NCBI GenBank assembly: GCA_045599325.1
Contig: JAZRVT010000030.1
Span: forward strand, 7,462-71,461
Source: Cacconaster sp045599325
GTDB taxonomy: Bacteria; Bacteroidota; Bacteroidia; Bacteroidales; UBA932
Direction of reading: 5' to 3'
Length of the DNA stretch: 64,000 nucleotides
Shown here: positions 8,773 through 16,810 of the stretch, piece after piece
Position numbering within the stretch: the stretch's first letter is position 1
Layout of the letters: each line of letters starts with the position of its first letter
Translations under genes and position numbers: made by a program
The notes under the pieces: model-generated
Told to the model about the DNA's origin: nothing
What the model saw: only the letters and a program-made list of their open reading frames with translations
Databases searched by the model: none

Positions 8773-10272
8773 CTAGAATTCCTGACTTGGGGTGAATGGA
8801 TAATCGTCCGCCTCGGCAGATGAGTTCATCTTCGACTCATATGTGGCATAGGATGAACCGCCTGAAGGCTGACGGTATGTGTCGTTGGCATCCACGAACC
8901 TGACCTCGGAGGCGATGAAGCGCATCTCCACGTCGCAGACCTCACCGTTACGGTGCTTTGCGATGATGAGGTCGGTCTTGCCCGGATATGAATTGTCATC
9001 CTCCGCACCTACAAATTCGGGACGGTGGATGAACATCACGATGTCGGCGTCCTGCTCGATCGCTCCGGACTCACGGAGGTCACTGAGCTGAGGGCGCTTG
9101 TTCCCGCCTCGGGTCTCGACAGAACGGTTCAGCTGCGAAAGGGCGAGGATAGGCACTCCGAGTTCCTTGGCGATGGCCTTGAGGGAACGGGAGATGGCCG
9201 CGACTTCCTGCTCGCGCATCCCTTTCAGCTCAGGAGGCCCCGCCATCAGCTGGAGGTAGTCGATGATTATCATCTTGACGCCGTTCTTCTGGACAAGCCT
9301 GCGTGCCTTTGAACGGAACTCATAGATGGAGAGCGACGGGGTGTCGTCAATCCAGAGCGGTGCCTGCGACAGCTGGTTGAGGCCGTTGTGCAGCTGCTCC
9401 CACTCGGCGGTCGTCATCTTCTTCGAGCCGCGGAGCTTGTCTGACGTAAGACCGGTCTCACCGATCATCAGTCGCATCACCAGCTGGGTGTCCGGCATCT
9501 CCAGCGAGAAGATAGCGACAGGCACCTTGTGGTCCACGGCCATGTTGCGGGCCATTGTGAGCACGAATGCGGTCTTACCGACAGAAGGACGTGCCGCAAG
9601 GATGATGAGGTCGCCGCGCTGCCATCCGAATGTCACCTGATCGATGCCGGTATAGCCCGAAGGGACGCCGCTGAGGCCGTCTTCGCGCGCCTGGTTCTCC
9701 TCAATCTGGGCTACCGCCCTGTTGATGATGGAGGTTATGATCTTGGTGTCGGTGTGGACATTGCGCTCAGCCAGAGTGAATATCTTCTCCTCTGCGGTGT
9801 CGACCAGTTCGTCCACGGGGAGAGTGTCGTCGTAAGCGGCCTTCTGAACATCGTAGGAGATGCGGATGAGCTCCCTCTGGAGGAACTTCTGGAGAAGGAC
9901 CTTGGAGTGGTAGTCCACGTGGGCCGCGGCTCCGATCTTGTTTGAGAGCTGACTGAGATAGGCCATCCCTCCGACTGCCTCGAGGTCCCCGCTCTTGCGG
10001 AGCTCGTCTGAGACGGAGAGGATGTCGACGGGGGCGTTGCGTCTGGAGAGCTCGCAGATGGCGTCGAATATCCTGGCGTGCTGCTCCTTGTAGAAGCAGT
10101 CGGACTGGAGCTGGTCCAGCACGTCAGGCACTACCTCGGGTTCGAGGAGCAGCGCGCCGAGCACGGCCTCCTCAATCTCGATGTCCTGCGGAGGAACGCG
10201 GCCGCTGAGGTCAGCGATCGCGCCTACGTCCGTCTTGGGCTGGAACTTTTTCTCCTGTCTCTGTTTTGCCAT
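8773..10272 (-). CDS. dnaB: Replicative DNA helicase DnaB
   Basis: Hexameric 5'-3' helicase at the replication fork. It has 499 residues. The N-terminal primase-interaction domain ('PPQDIEIEEAVLGALLLEP', about residues 27-45) is followed by a RecA-like core with Walker A 'ARPSVGKTAF' (about 230) and Walker B 'MIIIDYLQLM' (about 333), and 'SQLNRSVE' near residue 380. There is no intein, and the length is slightly above E. coli DnaB owing to a Ser-rich C-terminal tail. Its place inside a long envelope/Rnf operon is unusual. Confidence 0.97.
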   Translation of the reverse strand: MAKQRQEKKFQPKTDVGAIADLSGRVPPQDIEIEEAVLGALLLEPEVVPDVLDQLQSDCFYKEQHARIFDAICELSRRNAPVDILSVSDELRKSGDLEAVGGMAYLSQLSNKIGAAAHVDYHSKVLLQKFLQRELIRISYDVQKAAYDDTLPVDELVDTAEEKIFTLAERNVHTDTKIITSIINRAVAQIEENQAREDGLSGVPSGYTGIDQVTFGWQRGDLIILAARPSVGKTAFVLTMARNMAVDHKVPVAIFSLEMPDTQLVMRLMIGETGLTSDKLRGSKKMTTAEWEQLHNGLNQLSQAPLWIDDTPSLSIYEFRSKARRLVQKNGVKMIIIDYLQLMAGPPELKGMREQEVAAISRSLKAIAKELGVPILALSQLNRSVETRGGNKRPQLSDLRESGAIEQDADIVMFIHRPEFVGAEDDNSYPGKTDLIIAKHRNGEVCDVEMRFIASEVRFVDANDTYRQPSGGSSYATYESKMNSSAEADDYPFTPSQEF

Positions 10273-10293
10273 CTGCCAGGCAGTAAAGGGCTG

Positions 10294-11109
10294 CTATTCT
10301 TCGAAATCGGAGCTTACAAGAATGCGTCCGCAATATTCGCAGACGATTATCTTCTTGCTCTCGGCGATGTCAAGCCGTCTCTGAGGCGGAATCTTGTTGA
10401 AGCAGCCGCCGCAGGCGTCACGCTTCACGGTGACGACAGCAAGCTTGTTGTGGGCGTTGGCACGCACCCTGTCGTAAGCGACAACCATACGTTCGTCGAC
10501 CATCCTGACAAGTTCAGCGCGCTCCTTGTTGAGAGCGTCTTCCTCCTTGGCGGTCTCCTCGACAATGGTCTCAAGCTCTTTCTTCTTCTCCACGAGGTCT
10601 GACTCGCGGGCGGCAAGAGTCCTGGAGGCATCCTCCTTAACCTGCTGCTTCTCTTCGATGAGAAGATTGTTCTCCTTGATCCTCTTCTCTGCGATGCGCT
10701 GCTCAAGCTCCTGGTATTCGATCTCCTTTGAGAGGGAGTCATACTCGCGGTTGTTCTTGACATTGTTGCGCTGCTCCTCATACTTCGCGACATCCAGCCT
10801 GCTCTGCTCGATGGCGTTCCTGTGGTCGGAGTTGACGGCTTCAATCTCCCTGATCTCCTTCTCGGCATTCTCGATCCTGGTCCTGAGACCTGCGATCTCA
10901 TCCTCGAGGTCCTGGACTTCAAGAGGCAGTTCACCACGGAGAAGGTGGATCTTGTCTATCTTGGTATCAGTCTGCTGGATGTGATAGAGAGTGCGGAGTT
11001 TCTGCTCCATTGCGATTGAATCGGTATCCGACAGATTCTTCTGCAAAGAGACGAATGTCTCCCTCTGGTCGATCGGGGTGACAATCTTGTTAGCCTTTTT
11101 TGTTGCCAT
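10294..11109 (-). CDS. Coiled-coil protein with C4 zinc ribbon (zf-RING_7/CT398-like)
   Basis: A 271-residue cytoplasmic protein. About residues 40-215 are a highly charged heptad-like coiled coil, and the C-terminus carries a four-Cys zinc ribbon, 'CGGC' and 'CEYC', about 20 residues apart (about residues 232-258). This architecture matches the C4-type zinc ribbon family commonly found next to Nif3-like genes, as here, where it starts 8 bases after nif3. The molecular role is not firmly known; roles as a tether or in RNA metabolism have been suggested for homologues. An ATG-led N-terminal stretch of about 30 residues may be an extension. Confidence 0.85.
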   Translation of the reverse strand: MATKKANKIVTPIDQRETFVSLQKNLSDTDSIAMEQKLRTLYHIQQTDTKIDKIHLLRGELPLEVQDLEDEIAGLRTRIENAEKEIREIEAVNSDHRNAIEQSRLDVAKYEEQRNNVKNNREYDSLSKEIEYQELEQRIAEKRIKENNLLIEEKQQVKEDASRTLAARESDLVEKKKELETIVEETAKEEDALNKERAELVRMVDERMVVAYDRVRANAHNKLAVVTVKRDACGGCFNKIPPQRRLDIAESKKIIVCEYCGRILVSSDFEE

Positions 11110-11117
11110 AAAATGCT

Positions 11118-11876
11118 TTAGTAGTGATATATTGGGTTATTCTTGTGCGTGGTCGTGCAAACTGCAAATGTAGGCAATTTTTCTTTAAGAACCGCAGCGA
11201 ACTTGCCTACAATGTCGATTTCGCTCTCATAATGGCCGACATCGACCACCATAAAGTCTTTTCTGGTGAAGAAATGGTGATAAGAGACATCCCCCGTGAC
11301 GAATGCGTCCGCACCGCAGGACTCCGCCAGATCCGCGAAGGAACTGCCTGAACCGCAGCTTGTCGCAACCTTGTAGACAGACCTCACCGGGGCTGATGAC
11401 CTTATGTCCTTCACTTTGAAACGGTCCTTGACATAGACGCAGAAGTCTGTCCCGGTCAGGGGCGCGTGGAGATATCCCGCAAGGACAAGCCCCGATCCGT
11501 CGAGAGGGGTGACATCCTCAAGTTCCAGACGGGAGGCCATCAGAGAGTTGACTCCCCCAGCCGCCTTGTCGGCATTGGTATGGGCCGAATAGACCGTGAT
11601 CCCGTTCTTTACGGCGAGGACAACCGCCTCTCCGACAGGGTCGCACGGGTCTATCCTCTTCAGGCCGCCGAAGATCAGCGGGTGATGGGTGACCACCATA
11701 TCCGCACCAGTGGAGACGGCCTCGCGGATAATGTCGGCCGTACAGTCGAAGGCCACTAGCACCTTGTGGACCTCAGCATCGGGACTTCCGACAGAAAAGC
11801 CGGAGTTGTCCCAGGGCTCCTGGGTTGCCAGAGGAGCGAATTCCTCTATCGCAGCTGCTATTTCTCTTGCTTTCAT
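11118..11876 (-). CDS. Nif3-like dinuclear metal centre protein
   Basis: Member of the YbgI/Nif3 family, ring-shaped hexamers with two metal ions per subunit. Metal-binding stretches are visible: 'THHPLIFGGLKRI' with the His pair, 'YSAHTNADKA' with His and Asp, and 'DVGHYESE' with His and Glu near the C-terminus. I use ATG 11876 ('MKAREIAAAIEEF'), giving 252 residues. The frame runs 48 codons further upstream, but that stretch overlaps the MerR gene and reads as low-quality sequence. It is the short, YbgI-like form without the inserted domain found in the roughly 365-residue forms. It may act as a GTP cyclohydrolase I-like hydrolase, but the family role is unsettled. Confidence 0.88.
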   Translation of the reverse strand: MKAREIAAAIEEFAPLATQEPWDNSGFSVGSPDAEVHKVLVAFDCTADIIREAVSTGADMVVTHHPLIFGGLKRIDPCDPVGEAVVLAVKNGITVYSAHTNADKAAGGVNSLMASRLELEDVTPLDGSGLVLAGYLHAPLTGTDFCVYVKDRFKVKDIRSSAPVRSVYKVATSCGSGSSFADLAESCGADAFVTGDVSYHHFFTRKDFMVVDVGHYESEIDIVGKFAAVLKEKLPTFAVCTTTHKNNPIYHY

Positions 11877-11886
11877 ACCGTCAGTG

Positions 11887-12204
11887 TCAGAGGTTGTCGT
11901 GGAGTTCGCTGAGAGTTGCGCGTATTTTCCTGAGGCGGTCGGCAATGGCGACCCTGGAGTCGAGACCTTCTGTCGGGACGGCGAGGCGGCGTGCCACACC
12001 GTCGAGCGTAAGCCCCTCATCCCTTGTGAGATGCTGTATCAGCTTGATATTCTCAAGGTCTTCGGGATGGAAGAGTCTGTTGCCCTTGCCGTTGCGCTCG
12101 GGCTTCACATATTTCGGGAAAGTTTCCGACCAGTAGCGGATGGTCGAGACTTCCTCCCCGAGCATTCCGGCGACTTCGCCGATTGTGTAGAGCAATTTTT
12201 TCAT
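11887..12204 (-). CDS. MerR-type helix-turn-helix regulator
   Basis: A 105-residue one-domain regulator. The MerR helix-turn-helix is at the N-terminus ('YTIGEVAGMLGEEVSTIRYW', residues 6-25) with the wing after it, then a short helical dimerisation segment. There is no effector domain and no Cys cluster, so a metal sensor of the classic MerR type is unlikely. Small proteins of this kind beside M23 peptidase genes are common in Bacteroidota. It starts 1 base after the M23 gene ends. Its target is unknown. Confidence 0.88.
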   Translation of the reverse strand: MKKLLYTIGEVAGMLGEEVSTIRYWSETFPKYVKPERNGKGNRLFHPEDLENIKLIQHLTRDEGLTLDGVARRLAVPTEGLDSRVAIADRLRKIRATLSELHDNL

Positions 12205-12205
12205 A

Positions 12206-13174
12206 TCAATCCATAGACTGTCCGGTTGCCCGGGCTGTAGTGACTATTTTTCTGTATGTCCCAGGGTCGCATCCTGCGAAGAAGTAGCAGGATGGATCCT
12301 GATACTCCCCGTTGAGAAGCACCTCATAGTGAAGGCTGACGGCGAACTGGCTGCCGGAAGAGCCGACAGTGCCCAGTACATCGCCCTGCCGGAGCCGGCG
12401 TCCCAGACTTACCCTGATTTCATCGAGATGGCAGTATGTGGTGGCATATCCGCCGCTGTGGGTCACTGCCACGCAGTTTCCCATCGAGCGGTCTGACATC
12501 AGGATGCCTGACACATACCCGTCCGCAGTGCATAGGACGTCGCTGCCAGAAGGCGCCATCAGGTCGATGCCCGTATGGAAGTGGAACGTCTTCTGGAACG
12601 GGCTGACCTTCTGGCCGGCAGTGGCACCGGCCTGAAGAGGCGTGAGGCTTCTCAAAGGCACAGTGGAAGGAATTGCCTTCAGAGAGTAAGGCAGGGAGTC
12701 AAGCACACGGAATATCTCCTCAAGGTCTCTGTCCACACCGGCAGAGCGCTCCTCGAGTCCTCTGAGGACAAGGGCGCTCTCGCTGATGAGCTCTGACTCG
12801 CTCTTCATTATCATCCCGAAGGCATTCATCAGCGCATCGCTGGCATCGGTCTCGTACTGAGGCGGGTCGGTGCCGAACAGATCGTTGTAGACCGACTTGT
12901 CGGTCCTGCGGATGTCCGCTATGACGCTGTCTGTCCCGTTGAGCCTCTCCCTCATCACAGCGATGTCCTCCTTCATCTGCCGGTTCCCGGCGATGAGTTC
13001 CTTCTCGTGGTCAGTGTTCCAGACAAGCGCGAAGAGGATATAGAACACGGCCGCCACCGCAAGGCTGAGGACGATCCACCTGGCCGCCAGGAGAAGGATG
13101 CGCTTCACTGTAAGTTTCCTCCTGACAAACCCGTTCGTCTGACGGTCGAATATGTAGAATCTTTCCTTCATCAT
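12206..13174 (-). CDS. M23 peptidase-like protein with degenerate active site
   Basis: Second of two tandem M23 (LytM-type) paralogues, 322 residues. A basic N-terminus, a membrane helix at about residues 27-48, a helical periplasmic stretch and a C-terminal LytM domain (about 195-310) are visible. The first zinc site H200-T-G-I-D204 is intact and 'YCHLDEI' is present. The usual HxH motif reads S280-L-H282, so the first, catalytic His is replaced by Ser. The neighbouring paralogue keeps HIH. Loss of that His is typical of LytM proteins that act as regulators or scaffolds (as in EnvC/NlpD-type factors), so this is probably not an active peptidase. It overlaps the upstream M23 gene by 4 bases. 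Confidence 0.88.
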   Translation of the reverse strand: MMKERFYIFDRQTNGFVRRKLTVKRILLLAARWIVLSLAVAAVFYILFALVWNTDHEKELIAGNRQMKEDIAVMRERLNGTDSVIADIRRTDKSVYNDLFGTDPPQYETDASDALMNAFGMIMKSESELISESALVLRGLEERSAGVDRDLEEIFRVLDSLPYSLKAIPSTVPLRSLTPLQAGATAGQKVSPFQKTFHFHTGIDLMAPSGSDVLCTADGYVSGILMSDRSMGNCVAVTHSGGYATTYCHLDEIRVSLGRRLRQGDVLGTVGSSGSQFAVSLHYEVLLNGEYQDPSCYFFAGCDPGTYRKIVTTARATGQSMD

Positions 13175-14097
13175 CTCCCCTCCTGCCCGTCCGGCTGTCT
13201 GACAAGGTTACTGTATTCTGAATCCGGCATATCCGGGTTGAAGAAGTTCCAAGGGTTGACCTTCTGGCCGCGGTAGACCACCTCGTAGTGGATGTGCGGG
13301 CCGGTCGCCATCCCGGTGCTGCCGAGGGTTCCTATCTGGTCGCCTCTGACCAGTTTCTGGCCGTTTGAGACCAGCACCTTCTGCAGGTGGGCGTAGCGGG
13401 TCTTGTAGCCGAAGCCGTGGTCCACCACCACGCAGTTGCCGTAGCCCGTGATGTTGAACTCGGAGGATACCACCACTCCGTCGCCGGTCACATAGACTGG
13501 CTCTCCCTCCTGGCCGGAAAGGTCGATGCCCTCGTGGAAGACTGCCTCCTTCTTTATCGGGTGGAAACGCACGCCGAAGGTGCTGGAGAGGGATATATGC
13601 GATGGGAGTGCAGGCGCAATGGAAGGGACGCAGGAGGCCATATCCCCCACCCTGCTGGCAAGGAGGCCGATAGCCGTGAACGAGGCGTGGCGTGCGTCAG
13701 CCCAGCCTGAAAGCAGGTCCAGCCTCTCCTTGAAGCTCTGCTCCGGAGTGAAGGGCAGGGCACGGTCGCAGCCGGCGATTGTGTCCATACCGAACACCGG
13801 CCTGTAGACTATCTCATCGCGGTTCTGCAATTCCAGCAGGAGGCTGTTCTGAGCCGTGATCTCATCGCCCAGCAGTTCCATCGCAGAGGAGAGGGACTGG
13901 TGGCGGGCCTCCAGAATCGCGGTCTTGGGAGATTTGAAGCCGAGGACACGGGTGAAGAGGAAATGATATATGCAGAAGCAGGCCAGGCCGGCAAGCAGGG
14001 TCAGGACGGCCCTCATCACTCTTTCACGGACAGGACGGCGGTAGATCTCATACGACTGAGTCTCCTCGTTGAATATGTATTTCTTCTGTCCAAACAT
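13171..14097 (-). CDS. M23 family metallopeptidase (LytM type)
   Basis: Membrane-anchored peptidoglycan endopeptidase, 308 residues. A basic cytoplasmic N-terminus, one membrane helix (about residues 28-48), a roughly 125-residue helical periplasmic spacer and a LytM domain are visible. Zinc and catalytic residues are complete: H188-E-G-I-D192, 'YAHLQKV' and H268-I-H270. The family cuts peptide cross-bridges in the wall. It is the first gene of a 14-gene same-strand run, its ATG lies about 26 bases after a consensus -7 box, and it is paralogous to the next gene. Confidence 0.93.
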   Translation of the reverse strand: MFGQKKYIFNEETQSYEIYRRPVRERVMRAVLTLLAGLACFCIYHFLFTRVLGFKSPKTAILEARHQSLSSAMELLGDEITAQNSLLLELQNRDEIVYRPVFGMDTIAGCDRALPFTPEQSFKERLDLLSGWADARHASFTAIGLLASRVGDMASCVPSIAPALPSHISLSSTFGVRFHPIKKEAVFHEGIDLSGQEGEPVYVTGDGVVVSSEFNITGYGNCVVVDHGFGYKTRYAHLQKVLVSNGQKLVRGDQIGTLGSTGMATGPHIHYEVVYRGQKVNPWNFFNPDMPDSEYSNLVRQPDGQEGR

Positions 14098-14123
14098 CGG
14101 CCTTCCGCCCTAATATATATATG

Positions 14124-14131
14124 CAAATGTA
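14124..14131 (-). promoter_or_regulatory. -7 box for the M23-dnaB-rnf operon
   Basis: The minus strand reads TACATTTG, an exact TAnnTTTG match, 26 bases before the ATG at 14097. A T-rich tract lies where the -33 element would be, without a clean TTTG. The next divergent -7 box (for alaS) lies only 20 bases away. Confidence 0.6.
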
Positions 14132-14151
14132 CGAAATAGTGATAAAAAAAC

Positions 14152-14159
14152 TATTTTTG
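14152..14159 (+). promoter_or_regulatory. -7 box for the alaS operon; decides the alaS start
   Basis: TATTTTTG matches TAnnTTTG exactly. Transcription should start about 5 bases downstream, which puts the in-frame GTG at 14159 inside the promoter and leaves ATG 14186 as the first usable start. Confidence 0.6.
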
Positions 14160-14185
14160 TGGCAAATTCCAGACCATACACGGAT

Positions 14186-16798
14186 ATGACTTCAAAAGAG
14201 ATAAGAAAAACTTTCACGGACTTCTTCGCTGCCAAGGGACACGCGATAGTCCCGTCAGCCCCTATGATTGTCAAGGGTGACCCTACCCTGATGTTCACCA
14301 ACGCCGGCATGAACCAGTTCAAGGAACTCTTCCTCGGCAACGCGCCGATAGTTGAGAAGAGGGTGTCGGACAGCCAGAAATGCCTCCGCGTCAGCGGCAA
14401 GCACAACGACCTCGAAGAGGTGGGCCACGACACCTACCACCACACGATGTTCGAGATGCTGGGCAACTGGAGTTTCGGCGACTATTTCAAGAAAGAGGCC
14501 ATCGAGTGGGCCTGGGAGCTCCTGACCGAGGTTTACAAGCTGCCGAAGGAGCGCCTCTACGCCACAGTCTTCGAAGGCTATGAGCCTGACGGTCTGGGCG
14601 AGGACACAGAAGCCCGCAGCTGGTGGCTCAACTATCTGCCTGAAGACCACATCATCCCGGGCAACAAGCACGACAACTTCTGGGAGATGGGCGACACAGG
14701 TCCGTGCGGCCCCTGCAGTGAAATCCACATCGACCTCCGCGACGAAAAGGAGATAGCCGAAATCCCCGGCAGGGAAATGGTCAACAAGGGCCACTCCCTC
14801 GTCATCGAGATATGGAACCTTGTCTTCATGCAGTTCAACCGCAAGGCCAACGGCTCCCTCGAACCGCTCCCTGCAAAGCACGTCGACACAGGAATGGGCC
14901 TCGAACGCCTCTGCATGGCCCTCCAGGGCAAGAAGAGCAACTACGACACCGACGTCTTCACAGGAATGATAGGCGCCATCTCGCAGCTCAGCGGCGTGAA
15001 ATACGAGCCTGACACCCAGGTAGGCGTAGCAATGCGCGTCATCGCAGACCACATCCGCGCCATCAGCTTCTCCATCACTGACGGACAGCTGCCGAGCAAC
15101 GTGAAGGCCGGATATGTCATCCGCCGCATCCTCCGCCGCGCAGTCCGCTACGGCTACACCTTCCTCGGCCTCAAGGAGCCGTTCCTCTGCCGCCTCGTGC
15201 CGCAGCTCATCTCAGATATGGGAGAGGCCTACCCTGAGCTCAAGGCCCAGGAGGCTCTCGTCACCAAGGTGATCAGAGAGGAGGAGGACGCATTCCTCCG
15301 CACTCTCGACAAGGGCATCAAGCTTATGGATGCCATAATGGAGAAATCAAAGGAGACAAAGACAATATCGGGCGAAGACGCATTCACCCTCTACGACACT
15401 TTCGGATTCCCGATCGACCTGACAGAGCTCATCGCTGGCGAGAACGGATTCACAGTGGATATGGACGGATTCAATGTCGAGCTTCAGAAGCAGAAAGAGC
15501 GCGCACGCAACGCCACTGCCGTCGAGAACGGCGACTGGGTTGAGATCCGCGGCTTCTCCTCCTGCGAATTCGTCGGCTACGATTCCCTCGAGACAGAGGC
15601 GCAGCTGATGAAATACCGCACAGTCAAGGCAAAGAACAAGGAGATGATCCAGCTGGTCTTTGACCGCACTCCTTTCTACGGCGAGATGGGCGGCGAGGCC
15701 GGCGATACCGGAGTTGCGGTCAGCGCTGACGGCGAGACAGTGAAAATTGTCAACTCAGTCAAGGAGAACGGCCTTACAGTCCATATTGCGGACAGGATCC
15801 CGTCTGACTGCAGCGGCACATTCACCCTCAGGGTTGACGGAGCCAGAAGGCAGAAGATTGCAAACAACCACTCCTGCACCCACCTTCTCCACCAGACCCT
15901 CCGCGAGATCCTCGGGACCCACGTCGAGCAGAAAGGCTCCTTCGTAGGCGACAAATATTTCCGCTTCGACTTCTCGCACTTCGAAAGACTCTCAGAGGAG
16001 CAGCTCAGAGAGGTCGAAAGGCGTGTCAACTGCCTCATACGCGAGAACAATCCGCTCTGCGAGAAGCGCGACGCCACTATGGACGAGGCGAAGGCGATGG
16101 GCGCAATGGCGCTCTTCGGCGAAAAGTACGGTGACAGGGTGAGAGTGGTCCGCTTCGGCGACAGCGTCGAGCTATGCGGCGGCTGCCACACCGGCGCCAC
16201 CGGCAACATCGGACTCTTCCACATCTCAGCCGAGTCCGCTGTAGCAGCCGGCATCAGGAGAATCGAGGCCTGCACAGGCGAAGAGGCCGAAGCCGCTGTC
16301 GAAGCCATGGCCGACACCATCCGCACCGCGAAATCATTCTTCAACAATGTCCCTGACCTCGCCGGCGCCATCCGAAAGATGATGGAAGAGAACGACTCCT
16401 ACAAGAAGCAGATGGAGGAGATCGCCAAGGAGAAGACCCTCTCCCTCAAGAGGGAGATTGCAGCGAAGGCTGTGGAAGTCTCCGGAAGGAGGCTTGCGGT
16501 CGTCGACACCCCGGTCGACCCTGCTATGCTCCGCAACGCTGCCCTGATGCTTATGAAAGAGGAACAGAACCTCGCAGTGGCCGCAGCATTCGAGTTCAAC
16601 GGCAAGCCGCAGCTGCTGCTTATGTACTCGGCAGACCTCGCCGCAGCAGGCAAGAATGCCCAGAACGACATAAAGGAGGCCGCAAAGTTCATCCAGGGAG
16701 GAGGAGGCGGACAGCCGACACTCGCAACTGCCGGTGGCAAGAATATTGCTGGTATCGCCGACGCCCTTGAGAGACTCAAGGCCTCAGCCGTCGCATAG
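14186..16798 (+). CDS. alaS: Alanine--tRNA ligase
   Basis: Charges tRNA-Ala. It has 870 residues from ATG 14186. The class II catalytic core begins at 'MTSKEIRKTFTDFFAAKGH' and runs through 'GDPTLMFTNAGMNQFK'. The editing domain has the zinc-ligand His pair in 'NHSCTHLLHQTL' and 'CGGCHTG'. The C-terminal C-Ala domain ends with the Gly-rich 'GGGGGQPTLATAGG'. A GTG nine codons upstream (14159) overlaps the promoter and falls outside the usual family start. It is followed after 12 bases by the permease/formyltransferase fusion in the same direction, which would couple two translation functions. Confidence 0.97.
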   Translation: MTSKEIRKTFTDFFAAKGHAIVPSAPMIVKGDPTLMFTNAGMNQFKELFLGNAPIVEKRVSDSQKCLRVSGKHNDLEEVGHDTYHHTMFEMLGNWSFGDYFKKEAIEWAWELLTEVYKLPKERLYATVFEGYEPDGLGEDTEARSWWLNYLPEDHIIPGNKHDNFWEMGDTGPCGPCSEIHIDLRDEKEIAEIPGREMVNKGHSLVIEIWNLVFMQFNRKANGSLEPLPAKHVDTGMGLERLCMALQGKKSNYDTDVFTGMIGAISQLSGVKYEPDTQVGVAMRVIADHIRAISFSITDGQLPSNVKAGYVIRRILRRAVRYGYTFLGLKEPFLCRLVPQLISDMGEAYPELKAQEALVTKVIREEEDAFLRTLDKGIKLMDAIMEKSKETKTISGEDAFTLYDTFGFPIDLTELIAGENGFTVDMDGFNVELQKQKERARNATAVENGDWVEIRGFSSCEFVGYDSLETEAQLMKYRTVKAKNKEMIQLVFDRTPFYGEMGGEAGDTGVAVSADGETVKIVNSVKENGLTVHIADRIPSDCSGTFTLRVDGARRQKIANNHSCTHLLHQTLREILGTHVEQKGSFVGDKYFRFDFSHFERLSEEQLREVERRVNCLIRENNPLCEKRDATMDEAKAMGAMALFGEKYGDRVRVVRFGDSVELCGGCHTGATGNIGLFHISAESAVAAGIRRIEACTGEEAEAAVEAMADTIRTAKSFFNNVPDLAGAIRKMMEENDSYKKQMEEIAKEKTLSLKREIAAKAVEVSGRRLAVVDTPVDPAMLRNAALMLMKEEQNLAVAAAFEFNGKPQLLLMYSADLAAAGKNAQNDIKEAAKFIQGGGGGQPTLATAGGKNIAGIADALERLKASAVA

Positions 16799-16810
16799 CA
16801 CAGGGAAAGA

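Noticed and set aside
14159..14185. GTG start for alaS nine codons upstream
   Set aside because: The GTG overlaps the -7 box TATTTTTG, and the added residues do not align with AlaRS N-termini.
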